Positions 49,300-59,139 of a stretch of 64,000 nucleotides of DNA are shown piece by piece. Numbering within the stretch: position 1 is the first letter of the stretch; every line of letters begins with the position of its first letter. A program made the translations under genes and the position numbers. This DNA comes from Gottschalkiaceae bacterium SANA (GTDB lineage Bacteria; Bacillota; Clostridia; Tissierellales; GPF-1): positions 2,852,001 to 2,916,000 of the forward strand of contig AP028876.1 in assembly GCA_036323355.1 (NCBI GenBank). The letters run 5' to 3'. The notes beneath the pieces are model-generated. The model was given only the letters and a program-made list of their open reading frames with translations. It ran no database searches and was not told the origin of the DNA.

Positions 49300-51315
49300 C
49301 TATCGCTTAAATAATCGATACATAACCGTCGCCGCTTCCGAACGTTTTAATCCCTCATTCAATGAAAGCACGCCATTATATCCCTCAATTAATCCAGCCT
49401 TAATCACCTTGGCAAGATCAGCTCGATGCAAGACCGGAATTTGATCTGCATCTGTATATACCGATAAAATTGCTTCAACCTCATCTTCTTCAATCTCTTC
49501 ATCAATCGCATAACTTAGCATGATCATCATCTCTAAACGGCTTGCCGCTTGATTAGGCAAGAAGGTTAGCGACGTACCCCCATAGATCAGACCACTAGCA
49601 TAGGCTGAATCAACATAGGGCTTAAACCAGTCATCCTCCCTCACATCCTCAAAAAATGAAGGTGCGCCATTCAATGGCAAATTTTCTACATTGACTAGCA
49701 TCTTTACAAACTCGGCCCGTGTTACAAAATCCTCTGGAACAAAACGGCCGGTTCCGTCTCCATTGATCACATGTTTTGCAGCCATGGATTTAACATATCG
49801 ATTTGCCCAATGACTAGTCATGTCTGTAAAACTTGTTACAACATTCAGAATCGCATATTCACTCAAATGAGTTAATTCAGCTACCAATTTACCCTCTTTA
49901 ATTTGACCACTGACAAATTCATAAAGACCCGTAGTCGGATTATAATAGTATAACCCCAAGGTATCGAAGTATGCCGGCAAAATATTATTCAATGGATACT
50001 CGAAATGCAATGGGTTTTTACCATGGTCCGTCAATCGCGTTTGCCCAGCATGCTCAACAACAATCGCATTGATATCAAAACTTGGAGCAAGACCTCGTGT
50101 AGCTGTTAAAGTCCCTGCACTAGCGTCCTCAAGTGATGCTTCTAGGCTACTCGGTGGTGAGGTAATAATTAGTTGAAGATTTAATTCCCCCTCTGTCGTT
50201 CCAAACAATCCTCCAGGAATCACCAACTCAATTCCGCCAAAATCTAGAACAACATCAATGCCCGCTTCTGCCAGATCCTCCATTGCTGCTTCAGGAATAG
50301 CTACAACAATTTGCTCTGAAACCTGTGATGGTATGGCTGCTTGTGGTATTGTAATCGTTACAACACTGCCATCCGCTGCGTCCCGTATTTGATCAACAGC
50401 TGTCTCGATTGCCGCTGGATCAACGGCTACAGTTGTGGCGGTTTCTCCAACTGTTATAACAACAGCGTCGTCTGGCAATTCACCCGGATTTTCAGGTGCT
50501 GGTTCAGGAGGCAAAATCGGAACACCACCACCGCCAGTACTCGGTTTTGTAGAATACTCATTTAAGAAGCCAAACGCCCTAAGCGCATTCACCATCTTAT
50601 CAAGATTTCCCGCTTCCGCAGCAATATACATGGTGAGTTTACTATTTAAATAGCCTTCAAGTTCCGCCATAATATCATCATAATCATTTGCATCAAAATT
50701 TGTAAAGATTGCTCCTGCAACATCTGCTAGCTGATAAGCGCCTGCACCACTATAAGACATAGTCCGACTATCCACAGTCACTTCGCTAGTGCCAGGCATG
50801 CGCCCTAAATCAAAAACCAATTTATTGGTATAGGTATCATAAGTCGCTAGTTTCTTCTCTTGCGCTAACTTGCAGATATAATAGCCGACCGTACCTACCT
50901 TGGATCCTTTGTCTATATCTAAATCCATCGCTTGAATGGCTTCAACCAAGGCTGGCGCCTGACCACTGACCACATTTGCCAAATCCTCATAGATTGCGGT
51001 TTTGCTTCCCTGAGAATGCCCCTCAAGTGCCGCCACAGTACCATCATAAAGTGCATTAAAAGTACCTACTGGCAATTCAGTTACAATGGCATCTTTAAAG
51101 TTTTGCGGTGATTGCGTATAAAAAGTTGATGCTGGATTGCCGATAAATATCAATGCCGTATCATAGGCCTCAAATACGGTATCTTTATCAGCAGCAATAA
51201 AGAGTGCTGTCAGCGCAGAGATCCCCGTATAGCCCTCGGTTACATCCGCAAACCCTGTTGGAATCATTGTGAACATCATAAGTAAAACAATAAGTAAAAT
51301 ACTGATTTTTTTCAT
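49300..51315 (-). CDS. SLH-domain surface protein
   Basis: 671 residues. Signal peptide (ISILLIVLLMMFTMIPTGFA), an N-terminal alpha-rich region (about 25-270), a Gly/Pro hinge (STGGGGVPILPPEPAPENPG), a beta-rich middle region (about 285-495), and three C-terminal SLH repeats (FTDMTSHWANRYVKSMAAK; FFEDVREDDWFKPYVDSAY; a third ending RSEAATVMYRLFKR). The hinge and middle domain recall repeats found in large clostridial surface proteins. Second gene of an operon, with 1 bp after the previous stop. Function probably structural or adhesive; not assigned. Confidence 0.88.
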   Translation of the reverse strand: MKKISILLIVLLMMFTMIPTGFADVTEGYTGISALTALFIAADKDTVFEAYDTALIFIGNPASTFYTQSPQNFKDAIVTELPVGTFNALYDGTVAALEGHSQGSKTAIYEDLANVVSGQAPALVEAIQAMDLDIDKGSKVGTVGYYICKLAQEKKLATYDTYTNKLVFDLGRMPGTSEVTVDSRTMSYSGAGAYQLADVAGAIFTNFDANDYDDIMAELEGYLNSKLTMYIAAEAGNLDKMVNALRAFGFLNEYSTKPSTGGGGVPILPPEPAPENPGELPDDAVVITVGETATTVAVDPAAIETAVDQIRDAADGSVVTITIPQAAIPSQVSEQIVVAIPEAAMEDLAEAGIDVVLDFGGIELVIPGGLFGTTEGELNLQLIITSPPSSLEASLEDASAGTLTATRGLAPSFDINAIVVEHAGQTRLTDHGKNPLHFEYPLNNILPAYFDTLGLYYYNPTTGLYEFVSGQIKEGKLVAELTHLSEYAILNVVTSFTDMTSHWANRYVKSMAAKHVINGDGTGRFVPEDFVTRAEFVKMLVNVENLPLNGAPSFFEDVREDDWFKPYVDSAYASGLIYGGTSLTFLPNQAASRLEMMIMLSYAIDEEIEEDEVEAILSVYTDADQIPVLHRADLAKVIKAGLIEGYNGVLSLNEGLKRSEAATVMYRLFKR

Positions 51316-51316
51316 T

Positions 51317-52381
51317 TTATTCTCCTATTCCTTGCATGGCTATTATTTTTTTATAAAAACGGTTTGCCATCACAGCAGCTTCCGCTCTAGTAATTGGATC
51401 TGTTGGTTTCAACTCTCCATGCCAACCTTGTACAAATCCCAGTGCTACAGCTTGTCTAAATGCCTCTCGGTTTTTTGGCTTAATCTGGTTTTCATCCTTA
51501 AATGTCTGCAAATGCAACGGTTCACTTGATTCAAATTCAAATGCTGCATAAGCTTTCATCATATCTGCAACAACCTCTTCCCGCGTGGCTAAAACCATTA
51601 AATGATCTTCCAAATCCGAATCAATCATTCCCAATCGAGTCGCCCTTTTCAATGGCTTGTAATACCATAAGGACTCATCACACTGAATTTCACCTTCTGC
51701 AAGCTTTGAATCATCATACACGGATATCCGCGTTAAGATAGCTAGAATCTCAATTCGCGAGATATAATCGTCTGGATAAAAAGCACCTTTCCGTTTGCCG
51801 TTTATAATCCCAATTGATGCTAATTCTATTACTTCATTTTTCGACCAATGGTCATCCAAGTCATCGAACTCAGGAATTTCTGCCAAGGTCTGTATCGCCA
51901 AATACCGAAGTCCATGTTGGAAGGCAATGGTTTGGGCCTCTGTAAAAACAATCATCGACTCTTCAATAAGACCACTTGATGCCTGTAGTGATCCCTTGGC
52001 ATTGACCCGGTTTAAATCATTCAATTTCTCTCGATTTTTTGATCGAAAAGCGTCAACCAATGTCATACGATCATCCCGACTCCAGGTTTTCAGCTTGCGA
52101 ATATTTGAACGAACCTCAGAAATAGAATATCCTTTCTTTTCTAATTTTTCCATCTGACTCTCCGACAAAAGAAAGGAAAGGTTCTTTGCCAATCCCTCTA
52201 AACTCTCATCCGAATCCATGGCACCTTCTATCATTTCATAGTACTTTGATTTTTCCGTAGATGAAAACTCATCGAATTCCTTAAAAATTGCATCCATTTG
52301 AGACATGTCGATAGAATCTGCAAAGCTAACTCCACCTGTCATCACGATTATTATAAGAACAACAAGGATTCCCTTCTTCAT
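51317..52381 (-). CDS. SLH-domain protein with helical N-terminus
   Basis: 354 residues. Signal peptide (ILVVLIIIVMTGGVSFA), a helical region to about 165 with no known family, then three SLH repeats (DDHWSKNEVIELASIGIING; YKPLKRATRLGMIDSD; FVQGWHGELKPTDPITRAEA). First gene of the SLH operon; AGGGGTG precedes ATG. The short SLH protein directly before a large SLH protein may form a partner pair. Confidence 0.87.
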   Translation of the reverse strand: MKKGILVVLIIIVMTGGVSFADSIDMSQMDAIFKEFDEFSSTEKSKYYEMIEGAMDSDESLEGLAKNLSFLLSESQMEKLEKKGYSISEVRSNIRKLKTWSRDDRMTLVDAFRSKNREKLNDLNRVNAKGSLQASSGLIEESMIVFTEAQTIAFQHGLRYLAIQTLAEIPEFDDLDDHWSKNEVIELASIGIINGKRKGAFYPDDYISRIEILAILTRISVYDDSKLAEGEIQCDESLWYYKPLKRATRLGMIDSDLEDHLMVLATREEVVADMMKAYAAFEFESSEPLHLQTFKDENQIKPKNREAFRQAVALGFVQGWHGELKPTDPITRAEAAVMANRFYKKIIAMQGIGE

Positions 52382-52508
52382 CCGATCACCCCTTAATCAT
52401 ATTATCATTACTATTTCGCCTATTTATTAAAAAAAAGATCGAAAACAATACATTTATTTAAAAAACAAGTTGAGTTAATTGGGAATTTTTACCACTCTTG
52501 TATCTGAA

Positions 52509-52537
52509 TTGCACATTTTCTTAACGCATGATATAAT
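52509..52537 (+). promoter_or_regulatory. Promoter of the 57-residue membrane protein gene
   Basis: TTGCAC (52509-52514), 17-bp spacer, TATAAT (52532-52537). Confidence 0.8.
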
Positions 52538-52573
52538 ATGTAAGAATTCGTAAGGAAAAGGAAAATATTAATC

Positions 52574-52747
52574 ATGTCAATTTTTAAAAGTGCTCTAAGA
52601 AAGAAAGTTCTGGCTAAGAAAGATAAAAGCGACTATCAAAATTCCAACTATCGCCTAACCCAGAAGGAACAAGAATCAATGATCATTATGAAAATCTTAA
52701 TTGTTTTACCAATCCTATTGATTCTTACCGTATACGCCGTTAATTAA
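52574..52747 (+). CDS. 57-residue single-pass membrane protein
   Basis: Small gene reading MSIFKSALRKKVLAKKDKSD at the N-terminus, a basic cytoplasmic part, then one membrane segment (MKILIVLPILLILTVYAV). It has a strong promoter and its own hairpin terminator overlapping the stop, which argues it is expressed. The ribosome site (AAGGAAAAGG) is somewhat far from ATG. It is convergent with the exopolysaccharide phosphatase gene with a 4-bp coding overlap. Family not recognised; could be a small regulator of the neighbouring membrane machinery. Confidence 0.7.
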   Translation: MSIFKSALRKKVLAKKDKSDYQNSNYRLTQKEQESMIIMKILIVLPILLILTVYAVN

Positions 52748-52753
52748 CGGCGT
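52734..52753. terminator. Shared hairpin at convergent stops
   Basis: ACGCCGTT-AATT-AACGGCGT, an 8-bp stem followed by TTTTATTATTT on the plus strand. Both convergent stop codons lie in its centre. Confidence 0.8.
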
Positions 52754-53472
52754 TTTATTATTTCTTGATCCAAAAGAACTTTTTTCGGGTTGATTAATGT
52801 AACTTCATCTACAAATTCTTTGCCGGTATAATCCTCAATCCGTTTGATCACGGATGCAAGATTTTTACAATTTCGTATCAATCCATGCATATCTGTAGCA
52901 AGAAAATCAATCTGCTTCTCCTTTAACAAAGACATCGCTGACTTATGAAACATTCCAGAATCCCTTGGATCGCACGCTTCTATGGTAACCTGTGCATATC
53001 CGCCGGCTTTTCTAAAAGCGCGAACAATCGAAGTATCCTTTTTCACCATGCTCATTCGCTCAGGATGTGCAAGAATAGGAAAATATCCTCTCAGTTTCAT
53101 TTCATACACAAACTCTTCTGCCTCATCCACACTCTTCAATCGCATCGCTTCCACAAGAACATATCGGCTATTCGCCAATGTTAAGAGCCCTTCCTTGTCA
53201 ATTTTTCTCACAAACCGCCGGTAATCATCAACAGCATGTTCCATGCCTAAATACAATTGAATGGGAATCGTTTGAGCCTCTTTCTGAAAGTTGTCAAACC
53301 GTTCTTGCAACCATTTTATATTCTTCTCGCCTGCAAAAGCCCAGCTATGGGGTGTCGCAATGATATCCGTCACCCCATTTTCATACGCTTGTTGCATCAA
53401 AACAAGAGATTCCGGCAGAGAAAGAGGGCCATCATCCACTTGATTCAGCAAATGACTATGAATATCAATCAT
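52744..53472 (-). CDS. CpsB/YwqE-type PHP tyrosine phosphatase
   Basis: 242 residues. PHP fold with metal ligands in MIDIHSHLLNQVDDGP, IATPHSW, YLGMEHAV, PILAHPERMS and FLATDMHG. It dephosphorylates the CpsD-type tyrosine kinase and so tunes exopolysaccharide synthesis. ATG 53472 follows GAAGGAAG; it overlaps the kinase gene by 8 bp. Last gene of the operon. Confidence 0.93.
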   Translation of the reverse strand: MIDIHSHLLNQVDDGPLSLPESLVLMQQAYENGVTDIIATPHSWAFAGEKNIKWLQERFDNFQKEAQTIPIQLYLGMEHAVDDYRRFVRKIDKEGLLTLANSRYVLVEAMRLKSVDEAEEFVYEMKLRGYFPILAHPERMSMVKKDTSIVRAFRKAGGYAQVTIEACDPRDSGMFHKSAMSLLKEKQIDFLATDMHGLIRNCKNLASVIKRIEDYTGKEFVDEVTLINPKKVLLDQEIIKRR

Positions 53473-54175
53473 TTCGTTTCTTCCTTCGAGACTTCGTTCT
53501 TTCTCCATAGTAGTAATGATTATACACATAGCTATAGTAGCCACCTTCATCCATGGGCACCTTATTGAGAATCACCCCAAGTATTTGAATGCCAATGTCC
53601 TCCAGTTGCATCTGAGCACGTTCCAATCCGCGTACATCCTCCTGCCCAACCGCTACAACCAAGATCACCCCATCTGTCATTCGAGACAGAACCGCTGCAT
53701 CTGTAACCATGCCAACTGGAGGCGTGTCAAACAAGATAAAGTCATAATCGGCTTCGATCTCGTTAATCATTTCGACAAATCGTTTTGACCCCAATATTTC
53801 TGAGGGGTTTGGCGGTTTTTGTCCGGTCGTTAATAGATCTAAATTCTCTTCCGCAGTTCTTTGAATCACATCCTGCACAAGTTCTTCACCCAACAAGACT
53901 TCCATTGCTCCTACTATATTGGAGACACCGAAAAAGCGATGCTGCTTAGGCTTACGGAAATCACAATCCACAATCAATACCTTATGTCCCGCCTCTGACA
54001 AAGCCAGTCCAAGGTTTCCCGTGACTGAAGATTTTCCTTCCGATGGACCCACACTTGTCAAAAGGACCTTTTTCAAATTGTTATCTAAGTTCATAAATTG
54101 CAAATTCGTACGTACTTTCCGATAGGCCTCCGCCATCGGTGAGCTATCATTTTTTTGTATTTTATGTTCTGCCAT
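53465..54175 (-). CDS. CpsD/YwqD-type tyrosine kinase
   Basis: 236 residues. BY-kinase with Walker A VGPSEGKSSVTGNLGLALSE, Walker A-prime VLIVDCDFRKP and Walker B YDFILFDTPPVG. The C-terminal tyrosine cluster YYSYVYNHYYYGE is the autophosphorylation tail. It acts with the membrane adaptor encoded directly upstream, whose stop abuts this ATG. GGAGGG precedes the start. Confidence 0.94.
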   Translation of the reverse strand: MAEHKIQKNDSSPMAEAYRKVRTNLQFMNLDNNLKKVLLTSVGPSEGKSSVTGNLGLALSEAGHKVLIVDCDFRKPKQHRFFGVSNIVGAMEVLLGEELVQDVIQRTAEENLDLLTTGQKPPNPSEILGSKRFVEMINEIEADYDFILFDTPPVGMVTDAAVLSRMTDGVILVVAVGQEDVRGLERAQMQLEDIGIQILGVILNKVPMDEGGYYSYVYNHYYYGERTKSRRKKRND

Positions 54176-54862
54176 CTACTTGCCCTCCGCATGTTTATCA
54201 ATTGGAATCATACCGATCACTTTCAGCCCCAGTTTTTCAACATCCGCAGGAGTCTTAACCGAATTATCAATCGCTTCCAATACAAAGGCTAAAAAAACAC
54301 CGACCATTAGACCAAGCACCAAAGAAATCGCAAGGTTCATTTTCACATTGGGCTTAATTGGATTTGCAGGTACTTGCGCTTCATCTACGACCTGCACATT
54401 GTCAATTTGCATAAGTTCAGTGACTGTCGTCATAAACACATCCGCTGTTTCATTGGCCAAGGTAGCGGCTATCACCGGATTCGTATGTACCACTGAAACC
54501 TTAATAATTTCCGTATCACGCAGCATTGATACATTTACATATGAACTTAATTGTCCATAGGAATCTTCCATATTTAGATTCTCTTTCACCTGATCCAATA
54601 CTTTATGACTCTTAGCGATCTCCGCATAGGTAGATATCAATTTTTGATTTAATTGAATATCTGAATACTCGATTCCCTGTGTTCCTGTCTGATACTCCTG
54701 GGGTTTCCCTAAAAGCAGGGTGGTTGTCGATCCATATTCAGGCTCTATAAGAAAAAATGTCACTGCCGCAACACTAGATACTGTAATCACTGTTATTAAA
54801 ACAATCAGTCCCAACCTCTTTCGCAAAATGAAAAATAGTTCTTGTAACGTAATTTCTTCCAT
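54176..54862 (-). CDS. CpsC/Wzz-type chain-length determinant adaptor
   Basis: 228 residues. Two membrane segments (LGLIVLITVITVSSVAAVTF near 15-35; LAISLVLGLMVGVFLAFVLE near 178-198) flank an extracellular Wzz domain. The proline-rich NPIKPN before the second segment is typical. It activates the tyrosine kinase and sets polymer length. AAGGAG precedes ATG. Confidence 0.93.
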   Translation of the reverse strand: MEEITLQELFFILRKRLGLIVLITVITVSSVAAVTFFLIEPEYGSTTTLLLGKPQEYQTGTQGIEYSDIQLNQKLISTYAEIAKSHKVLDQVKENLNMEDSYGQLSSYVNVSMLRDTEIIKVSVVHTNPVIAATLANETADVFMTTVTELMQIDNVQVVDEAQVPANPIKPNVKMNLAISLVLGLMVGVFLAFVLEAIDNSVKTPADVEKLGLKVIGMIPIDKHAEGK

Positions 54863-54866
54863 ATCT

Positions 54867-56741
54867 CTACTCCTTTATAACCGCTTTTTCAACCAATCCT
54901 TCCGGATTGGGATAATAGGTTGGAACAAAATTTTGTAACCATTGAAGTAACTGTTTTTTATCCATTGCAGAAATACCGATCTCCAAATCAGTCAAACTCT
55001 CTTCAATTTTATCGATATCAAACACAGCTGGTTTTTCAATAAATATTTTCTTATGACGTGTTGAGCCCATATCATCTTTATTGATTAATATTTCCTCATA
55101 CAATTTTTCTCCAGGTCGTAGCCCCGTGATATCAATTGGAATTTCCTCTCCTGGCTCGAACCCTGACAAGCGAATCAATTCCCTTGCCAAATCAATAATT
55201 TTAATCTGCTCCCCCATATCCAACACGAAGATTTCTCCCCCCTTAGCCATAGCACCTGACTGTAAAACCAATTGCGCCGCCTCAGGGATCGTCATAAAAT
55301 AGCGTTTCATTTCAGGATGAGTAACCGTTACCGGTCCACCTTCTTCAATTTGTTTCTTGAACAAGGGAATCACAGATCCATTAGAACCCAATACGTTTCC
55401 AAACCGCACTGCAACAAATTCGGTACGACTGATCCGATTCATACCTTGAATCATCATCTCGCAAATTCGCTTCGTCGTTCCCATCACGTTGGTTGGATTC
55501 ACTGCCTTGTCCGTCGAGATTTGTACAAAACGTTCTACATTGAATTTGTCTGCCATTTTCATTACATTAAAGGAACCAAATACATTATTCTTTACCGCTT
55601 CTTTGGGAGAACCTTCCATCAAGGGCACATGTTTATGTGCAGCCGCATGGAAAACAACCTGCGGCCGATAGGTCCAAAAGATCTCCTTCATCCGATCACG
55701 ATCACGAATGGAGGCAATCTCAACACGAAACTCCAAATCTGGATATTTACGCCTTAACTCCTGCTGCAAATCATAAGCATTATTCTCATAGATGTCTAGA
55801 ATATACAAAACTTCCGGTTGAAAACGCGCTAACTGACGGCAAATTTCAGAACCAATAGATCCGCCGCCTCCAGTTACCAGTACACGCTTTCCGGTAATAA
55901 AGTCTCGAATTGAGGCAGTATCCAAACGCACAACGTCTCGACCCAATAAATCTTCAATTTCCACGTCTCGAAGTTGCCCAACCGTCGCCTTTCCATCTAT
56001 CAATTCATATACACCCGGCAATATTTTTACAGGAAGGCGTAAAGGCTCTATCGCCTTTAAAACTTCCGTTCTTTCCTTCTTGCCAACGGATGGAATCGCT
56101 ACAATAATTTCATCCACATGAAATTTTTCAACCGCTTCTTGAACCTTCTCTTTTCCTCCGAATACTAACACATTATGAATACGATCTCCCCATTTCAAAG
56201 GATTATCATCCATCACAACCGTCACTCGCGCATTCATATCCGGTTTGTTCATATACTCTTTCATGACCATCTCACCGGCATCACCACCGCCATAAATCAT
56301 CACTCGTTTATCTTCCTGAAATACATGAACCCCGCGATGATAAACTCTTCTAGAAAATCGATAGGATAAACGGAGCCCGCCAATTCCCAAAATTTGTATC
56401 ATCATGGCAATCAACAAAACACTTCGTGAGATTTCCACCTGCATCAAAAAATAATACATCACGACTAAACCATTGGCGATCACAACGCCAATAACAACAT
56501 TTAGCAACTCCCGCACCGATGCATATTTCCACACGCTGGTATATAACCTTGCAAAATAGAATACACCTAAGGAAATCATAATCATGACACTTGCGTGTCC
56601 ATGTACCAACGATTGAAATTCGTCAGGTACCTTACCGCCAAATCGTAAGGATAAAGATAAGTAGAAGCTTAAGTATAGAATAATCAAATCGCAAATCATC
56701 AATGCGATCATTCGCGATAATCGCCTTGCTTTATTAACCAT
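54867..56741 (-). CDS. CapD/PglF-type nucleoside-diphosphate-sugar 4,6-dehydratase/epimerase
   Basis: 624 residues. Four N-terminal membrane segments (about 10-120), a CoA-binding-like Rossmann region (about 140-250, VMIYGGGDAGEMVMKEY), then an SDR catalytic domain (VLVTGGGGSIGSEICRQLAR near 289; STDKAVNPTNVMGTTKRICE, with Met replacing the usual Tyr as in this family). Probably converts UDP-GlcNAc to a 4-keto or epimerised sugar for exopolysaccharide. First gene of a four-gene operon with no glycosyltransferases in the window. GAGGTG precedes ATG. Confidence 0.93.
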   Translation of the reverse strand: MVNKARRLSRMIALMICDLIILYLSFYLSLSLRFGGKVPDEFQSLVHGHASVMIMISLGVFYFARLYTSVWKYASVRELLNVVIGVVIANGLVVMYYFLMQVEISRSVLLIAMMIQILGIGGLRLSYRFSRRVYHRGVHVFQEDKRVMIYGGGDAGEMVMKEYMNKPDMNARVTVVMDDNPLKWGDRIHNVLVFGGKEKVQEAVEKFHVDEIIVAIPSVGKKERTEVLKAIEPLRLPVKILPGVYELIDGKATVGQLRDVEIEDLLGRDVVRLDTASIRDFITGKRVLVTGGGGSIGSEICRQLARFQPEVLYILDIYENNAYDLQQELRRKYPDLEFRVEIASIRDRDRMKEIFWTYRPQVVFHAAAHKHVPLMEGSPKEAVKNNVFGSFNVMKMADKFNVERFVQISTDKAVNPTNVMGTTKRICEMMIQGMNRISRTEFVAVRFGNVLGSNGSVIPLFKKQIEEGGPVTVTHPEMKRYFMTIPEAAQLVLQSGAMAKGGEIFVLDMGEQIKIIDLARELIRLSGFEPGEEIPIDITGLRPGEKLYEEILINKDDMGSTRHKKIFIEKPAVFDIDKIEESLTDLEIGISAMDKKQLLQWLQNFVPTYYPNPEGLVEKAVIKE

Positions 56742-57091
56742 TATTCACCTCAATTACAAATTTTATACAAGTCACTATTCCTATTTTATGACATTTTCCT
56801 ATCCATATCAATTGAATTATATCGCTTTTAAAAAAAAACGTACAAAAATAAACCTATCTCACTATATTTATCTAGATGTTTAAATAATCTTTTAACGTAA
56901 TCTCCTATCGACTTAATTTGTTGAAATTTTCCATCTTCAATATAGATACAGGCAGATAACAAACCCAAACTATTTTTAGGCGTAATTTTCACTCTTCGAT
57001 ATAGGATCAAGCAATAAATGTTACGCTAGCACCCTTTCTCAGCCAGAATTATTCCGATATAATAAAGGTGAGAAAAAAAAAGGAGGATATG
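56742..57091. promoter_or_regulatory. Divergent intergenic region, 350 bp
   Basis: The exopolysaccharide operon has a minus-strand TTGATA (56811-56806), 17-bp spacer, TAAAAT (56788-56783). The lipoprotein gene has TATAAT at 57058-57063 with a poor -35. A 60-codon TTG-initiated reading frame at 56828-57010 (minus) has no ribosome site and was not called. Confidence 0.65.
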
Positions 57092-58318
57092 ATGAAAAAA
57101 TTGTTCCTGATCATTCTATTGACTGCATGTGCCCTTTCAGGATGCAACACATCTTCACAGAAAATCAACGAGCAAACAATCAATCCAACACCATCGGAAA
57201 AAACAGAAATGACTAGCCCAATCAGTGAAGACCCTAGCTCAAAAAGTATACGTGAATCAACTGCGACCGCTTCGATTCAATCCATACTGGACAAAAAAAT
57301 TGAAGCTGTACAAACTAAAAATCTTGATCTCTACCTTTCAACCATCACAACTGCAGATTCTTATTACTGGAATGAACAAAAGCGATGGTTCACCGAAATG
57401 ACAAAGGATGGGGTTCGTGATCTTAAGTACATTTTACGAGAAGTAACTTTGGAAGAAGGGGAAATCGCAATTGCACGCGTTGAGCAAACCCATCATTACC
57501 ATCAAAACTTTTCTATTAGCTATCCCTTGCGATTTATCCAAGAAGAAGACGAGTGGAAAGACGCAGGATACAATTTTGAAGAACAAAAAACAGAACGCTA
57601 TACCATTAAGTATATGTCCGGTGAAAGCAAGGTGACCGATTTTCAAAAAATCATCGATACTGCCTATACCAATCTAGCCTCTATCTTTAGCGAGCAACCC
57701 GATCCCAACTTTGAAATTAAGCTCTTTCACAGCCGAGAACTATTGCGACAGCGAACCATTCCCACCATCGGTTGGCTCTTTACCGGTTGGGGCGAAGCCA
57801 ATGAATCCCTGAAACTCTATACGGGTCATCCGGTTCTTGAACCCTACTACGGTACCGTTCAACATGAACTGGTTCATCATATCACCATGAGAATCTGCAA
57901 CAACAATCTCCCCGGCTGGATTGCCGATGGCATCGCCCTGCAATATGGAAACTACGCCCTAGAGGGCGGCAACGCCATTACTCTTGGTTATGCGACCAAG
58001 GACCAAGTTCGTGTCACTGTTGATTTTCTTGAAAACGTCGACCTATGGGATGCCGAAAAGCAAGAGGAAACATGGGATTGGTACAACGCCTCTCAGATGC
58101 TCACTGAATACATCATCGAAAGCTATGGCCACGATCAACTGATGGCTCTATTTTACGAAGCGGGCAAAAAACCATACAATGAAAATGTTATGAATCCCAA
58201 ATTCAACGAACAGAACAATAAAACCATGGGTCAAGTCCTTCAAACCGTACTGGGCATTACCAAAGAAGAATTGACCGAAGCCTATTGGACATGGCTGGAT
58301 CAGACTTATCCCGATTAG
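57092..58318 (+). CDS. Lipoprotein metalloprotease-like (peptidase MA type)
   Basis: 408 residues. Lipobox LTACALSGCNTSS gives a lipidated Cys near residue 18. A Ser/Thr/Glu linker follows, an NTF2-like region near 65-170, then a gluzincin-type domain with VQHELVHHITMR near 257-268 (zinc HExxH) and IADGIALQYGNYALEGG (third ligand Glu region). Probably a cell-surface zinc peptidase; target unknown. ATG 57092 sits 5 nt from AGGAGG; the adjacent ATG 57089 is too close. Confidence 0.82.
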   Translation: MKKLFLIILLTACALSGCNTSSQKINEQTINPTPSEKTEMTSPISEDPSSKSIRESTATASIQSILDKKIEAVQTKNLDLYLSTITTADSYYWNEQKRWFTEMTKDGVRDLKYILREVTLEEGEIAIARVEQTHHYHQNFSISYPLRFIQEEDEWKDAGYNFEEQKTERYTIKYMSGESKVTDFQKIIDTAYTNLASIFSEQPDPNFEIKLFHSRELLRQRTIPTIGWLFTGWGEANESLKLYTGHPVLEPYYGTVQHELVHHITMRICNNNLPGWIADGIALQYGNYALEGGNAITLGYATKDQVRVTVDFLENVDLWDAEKQEETWDWYNASQMLTEYIIESYGHDQLMALFYEAGKKPYNENVMNPKFNEQNNKTMGQVLQTVLGITKEELTEAYWTWLDQTYPD

Positions 58319-58326
58319 GAGCTGCT

Positions 58327-59139
58327 ATGAAAAAAATGACCATTGGCGAATACGCAAAATTAAGGAATGTAACCACAGAAACCTTGCGCCACTATGACCG
58401 AATCGACCTCTTTCATCCCATTGAACGCGATGGTAATTCTAAATACCGATATTATTCCATTGAGCAGGATGAAAAACTTGGCACCATCCGTGAACTGCAA
58501 CAACTCGGTATGAGCACGGATGAAATCAAAAACTACTTTAACAATCGAAACCTAGCACAATCTTTCGACTTGCTCCTAAAAGTGCAAATGCAATTACAGG
58601 AGCGCATTCAAACTCTACAAAAACTTGAAGATAACCTCGCTTCACGTATTGACCATTTGGATCAAATTATTCATCATACCGATTTTGAATCTATCGAAAT
58701 TAAGAACTATGATCAGCGTCTTCTCTTAAGAAAGAATACCTATTGCACAACAGACGATGAGTACCATTATACCTCTCTAGAATTGGAAAAAGCCCTGAAT
58801 GAACCGACTCCCTTATTGGCCAACAACCGCTTGGGCTTTATGAGAAACCCGAATGAAACCAATGTGGAACACAGTTTTCCATTTATCTTTATCAATCATG
58901 AAAATTCAGCTGATCCAAAATATATTCATTCTGTCCCGGCCGGTCAATATGCATGCAAGTTCTATAAAGGAGACTACCGAAACTTTGTAAAAGAAGTCAC
59001 TGGCATGACAAAAATCTTAATCAAACAAGGCTATGCCGTCATTGGACATACACTTGAAATCGTCCAGGTTGATATAAGCGTAACGGATATACTGGAAGAA
59101 TCTATTTTCCAAATCCAAATCCCAATTAAAAAAGCTTGA
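58327..59139 (+). CDS. MerR-family regulator (multidrug-sensing type)
   Basis: 270 residues. N-terminal winged helix (TIGEYAKLRNVTTETLRHYD, YRYYSIEQDEKLGTIRELQQ), a dimer coiled coil near 75-120, and a C-terminal GyrI/BmrR-like effector domain. AGGAG precedes ATG. The next gene is a MATE exporter whose promoter has the 19-bp spacer and dyad expected for MerR activation, overlapping this gene's stop. Confidence 0.9.
   Translation: MKKMTIGEYAKLRNVTTETLRHYDRIDLFHPIERDGNSKYRYYSIEQDEKLGTIRELQQLGMSTDEIKNYFNNRNLAQSFDLLLKVQMQLQERIQTLQKLEDNLASRIDHLDQIIHHTDFESIEIKNYDQRLLLRKNTYCTTDDEYHYTSLELEKALNEPTPLLANNRLGFMRNPNETNVEHSFPFIFINHENSADPKYIHSVPAGQYACKFYKGDYRNFVKEVTGMTKILIKQGYAVIGHTLEIVQVDISVTDILEESIFQIQIPIKKA

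Noticed and set aside
42188-52381. CRISPR array or tandem protein-repeat locus among surface genes
   Set aside because: No regularly spaced identical repeats; repetition is only at the level of diverged SLH motifs.
56828-57010. 60-codon reading frame on the minus strand (RRVKITPKNSLGLLS)
   Set aside because: TTG start, no ribosome site, no recognised family and AT-rich intergenic setting; may be chance or a decayed remnant.
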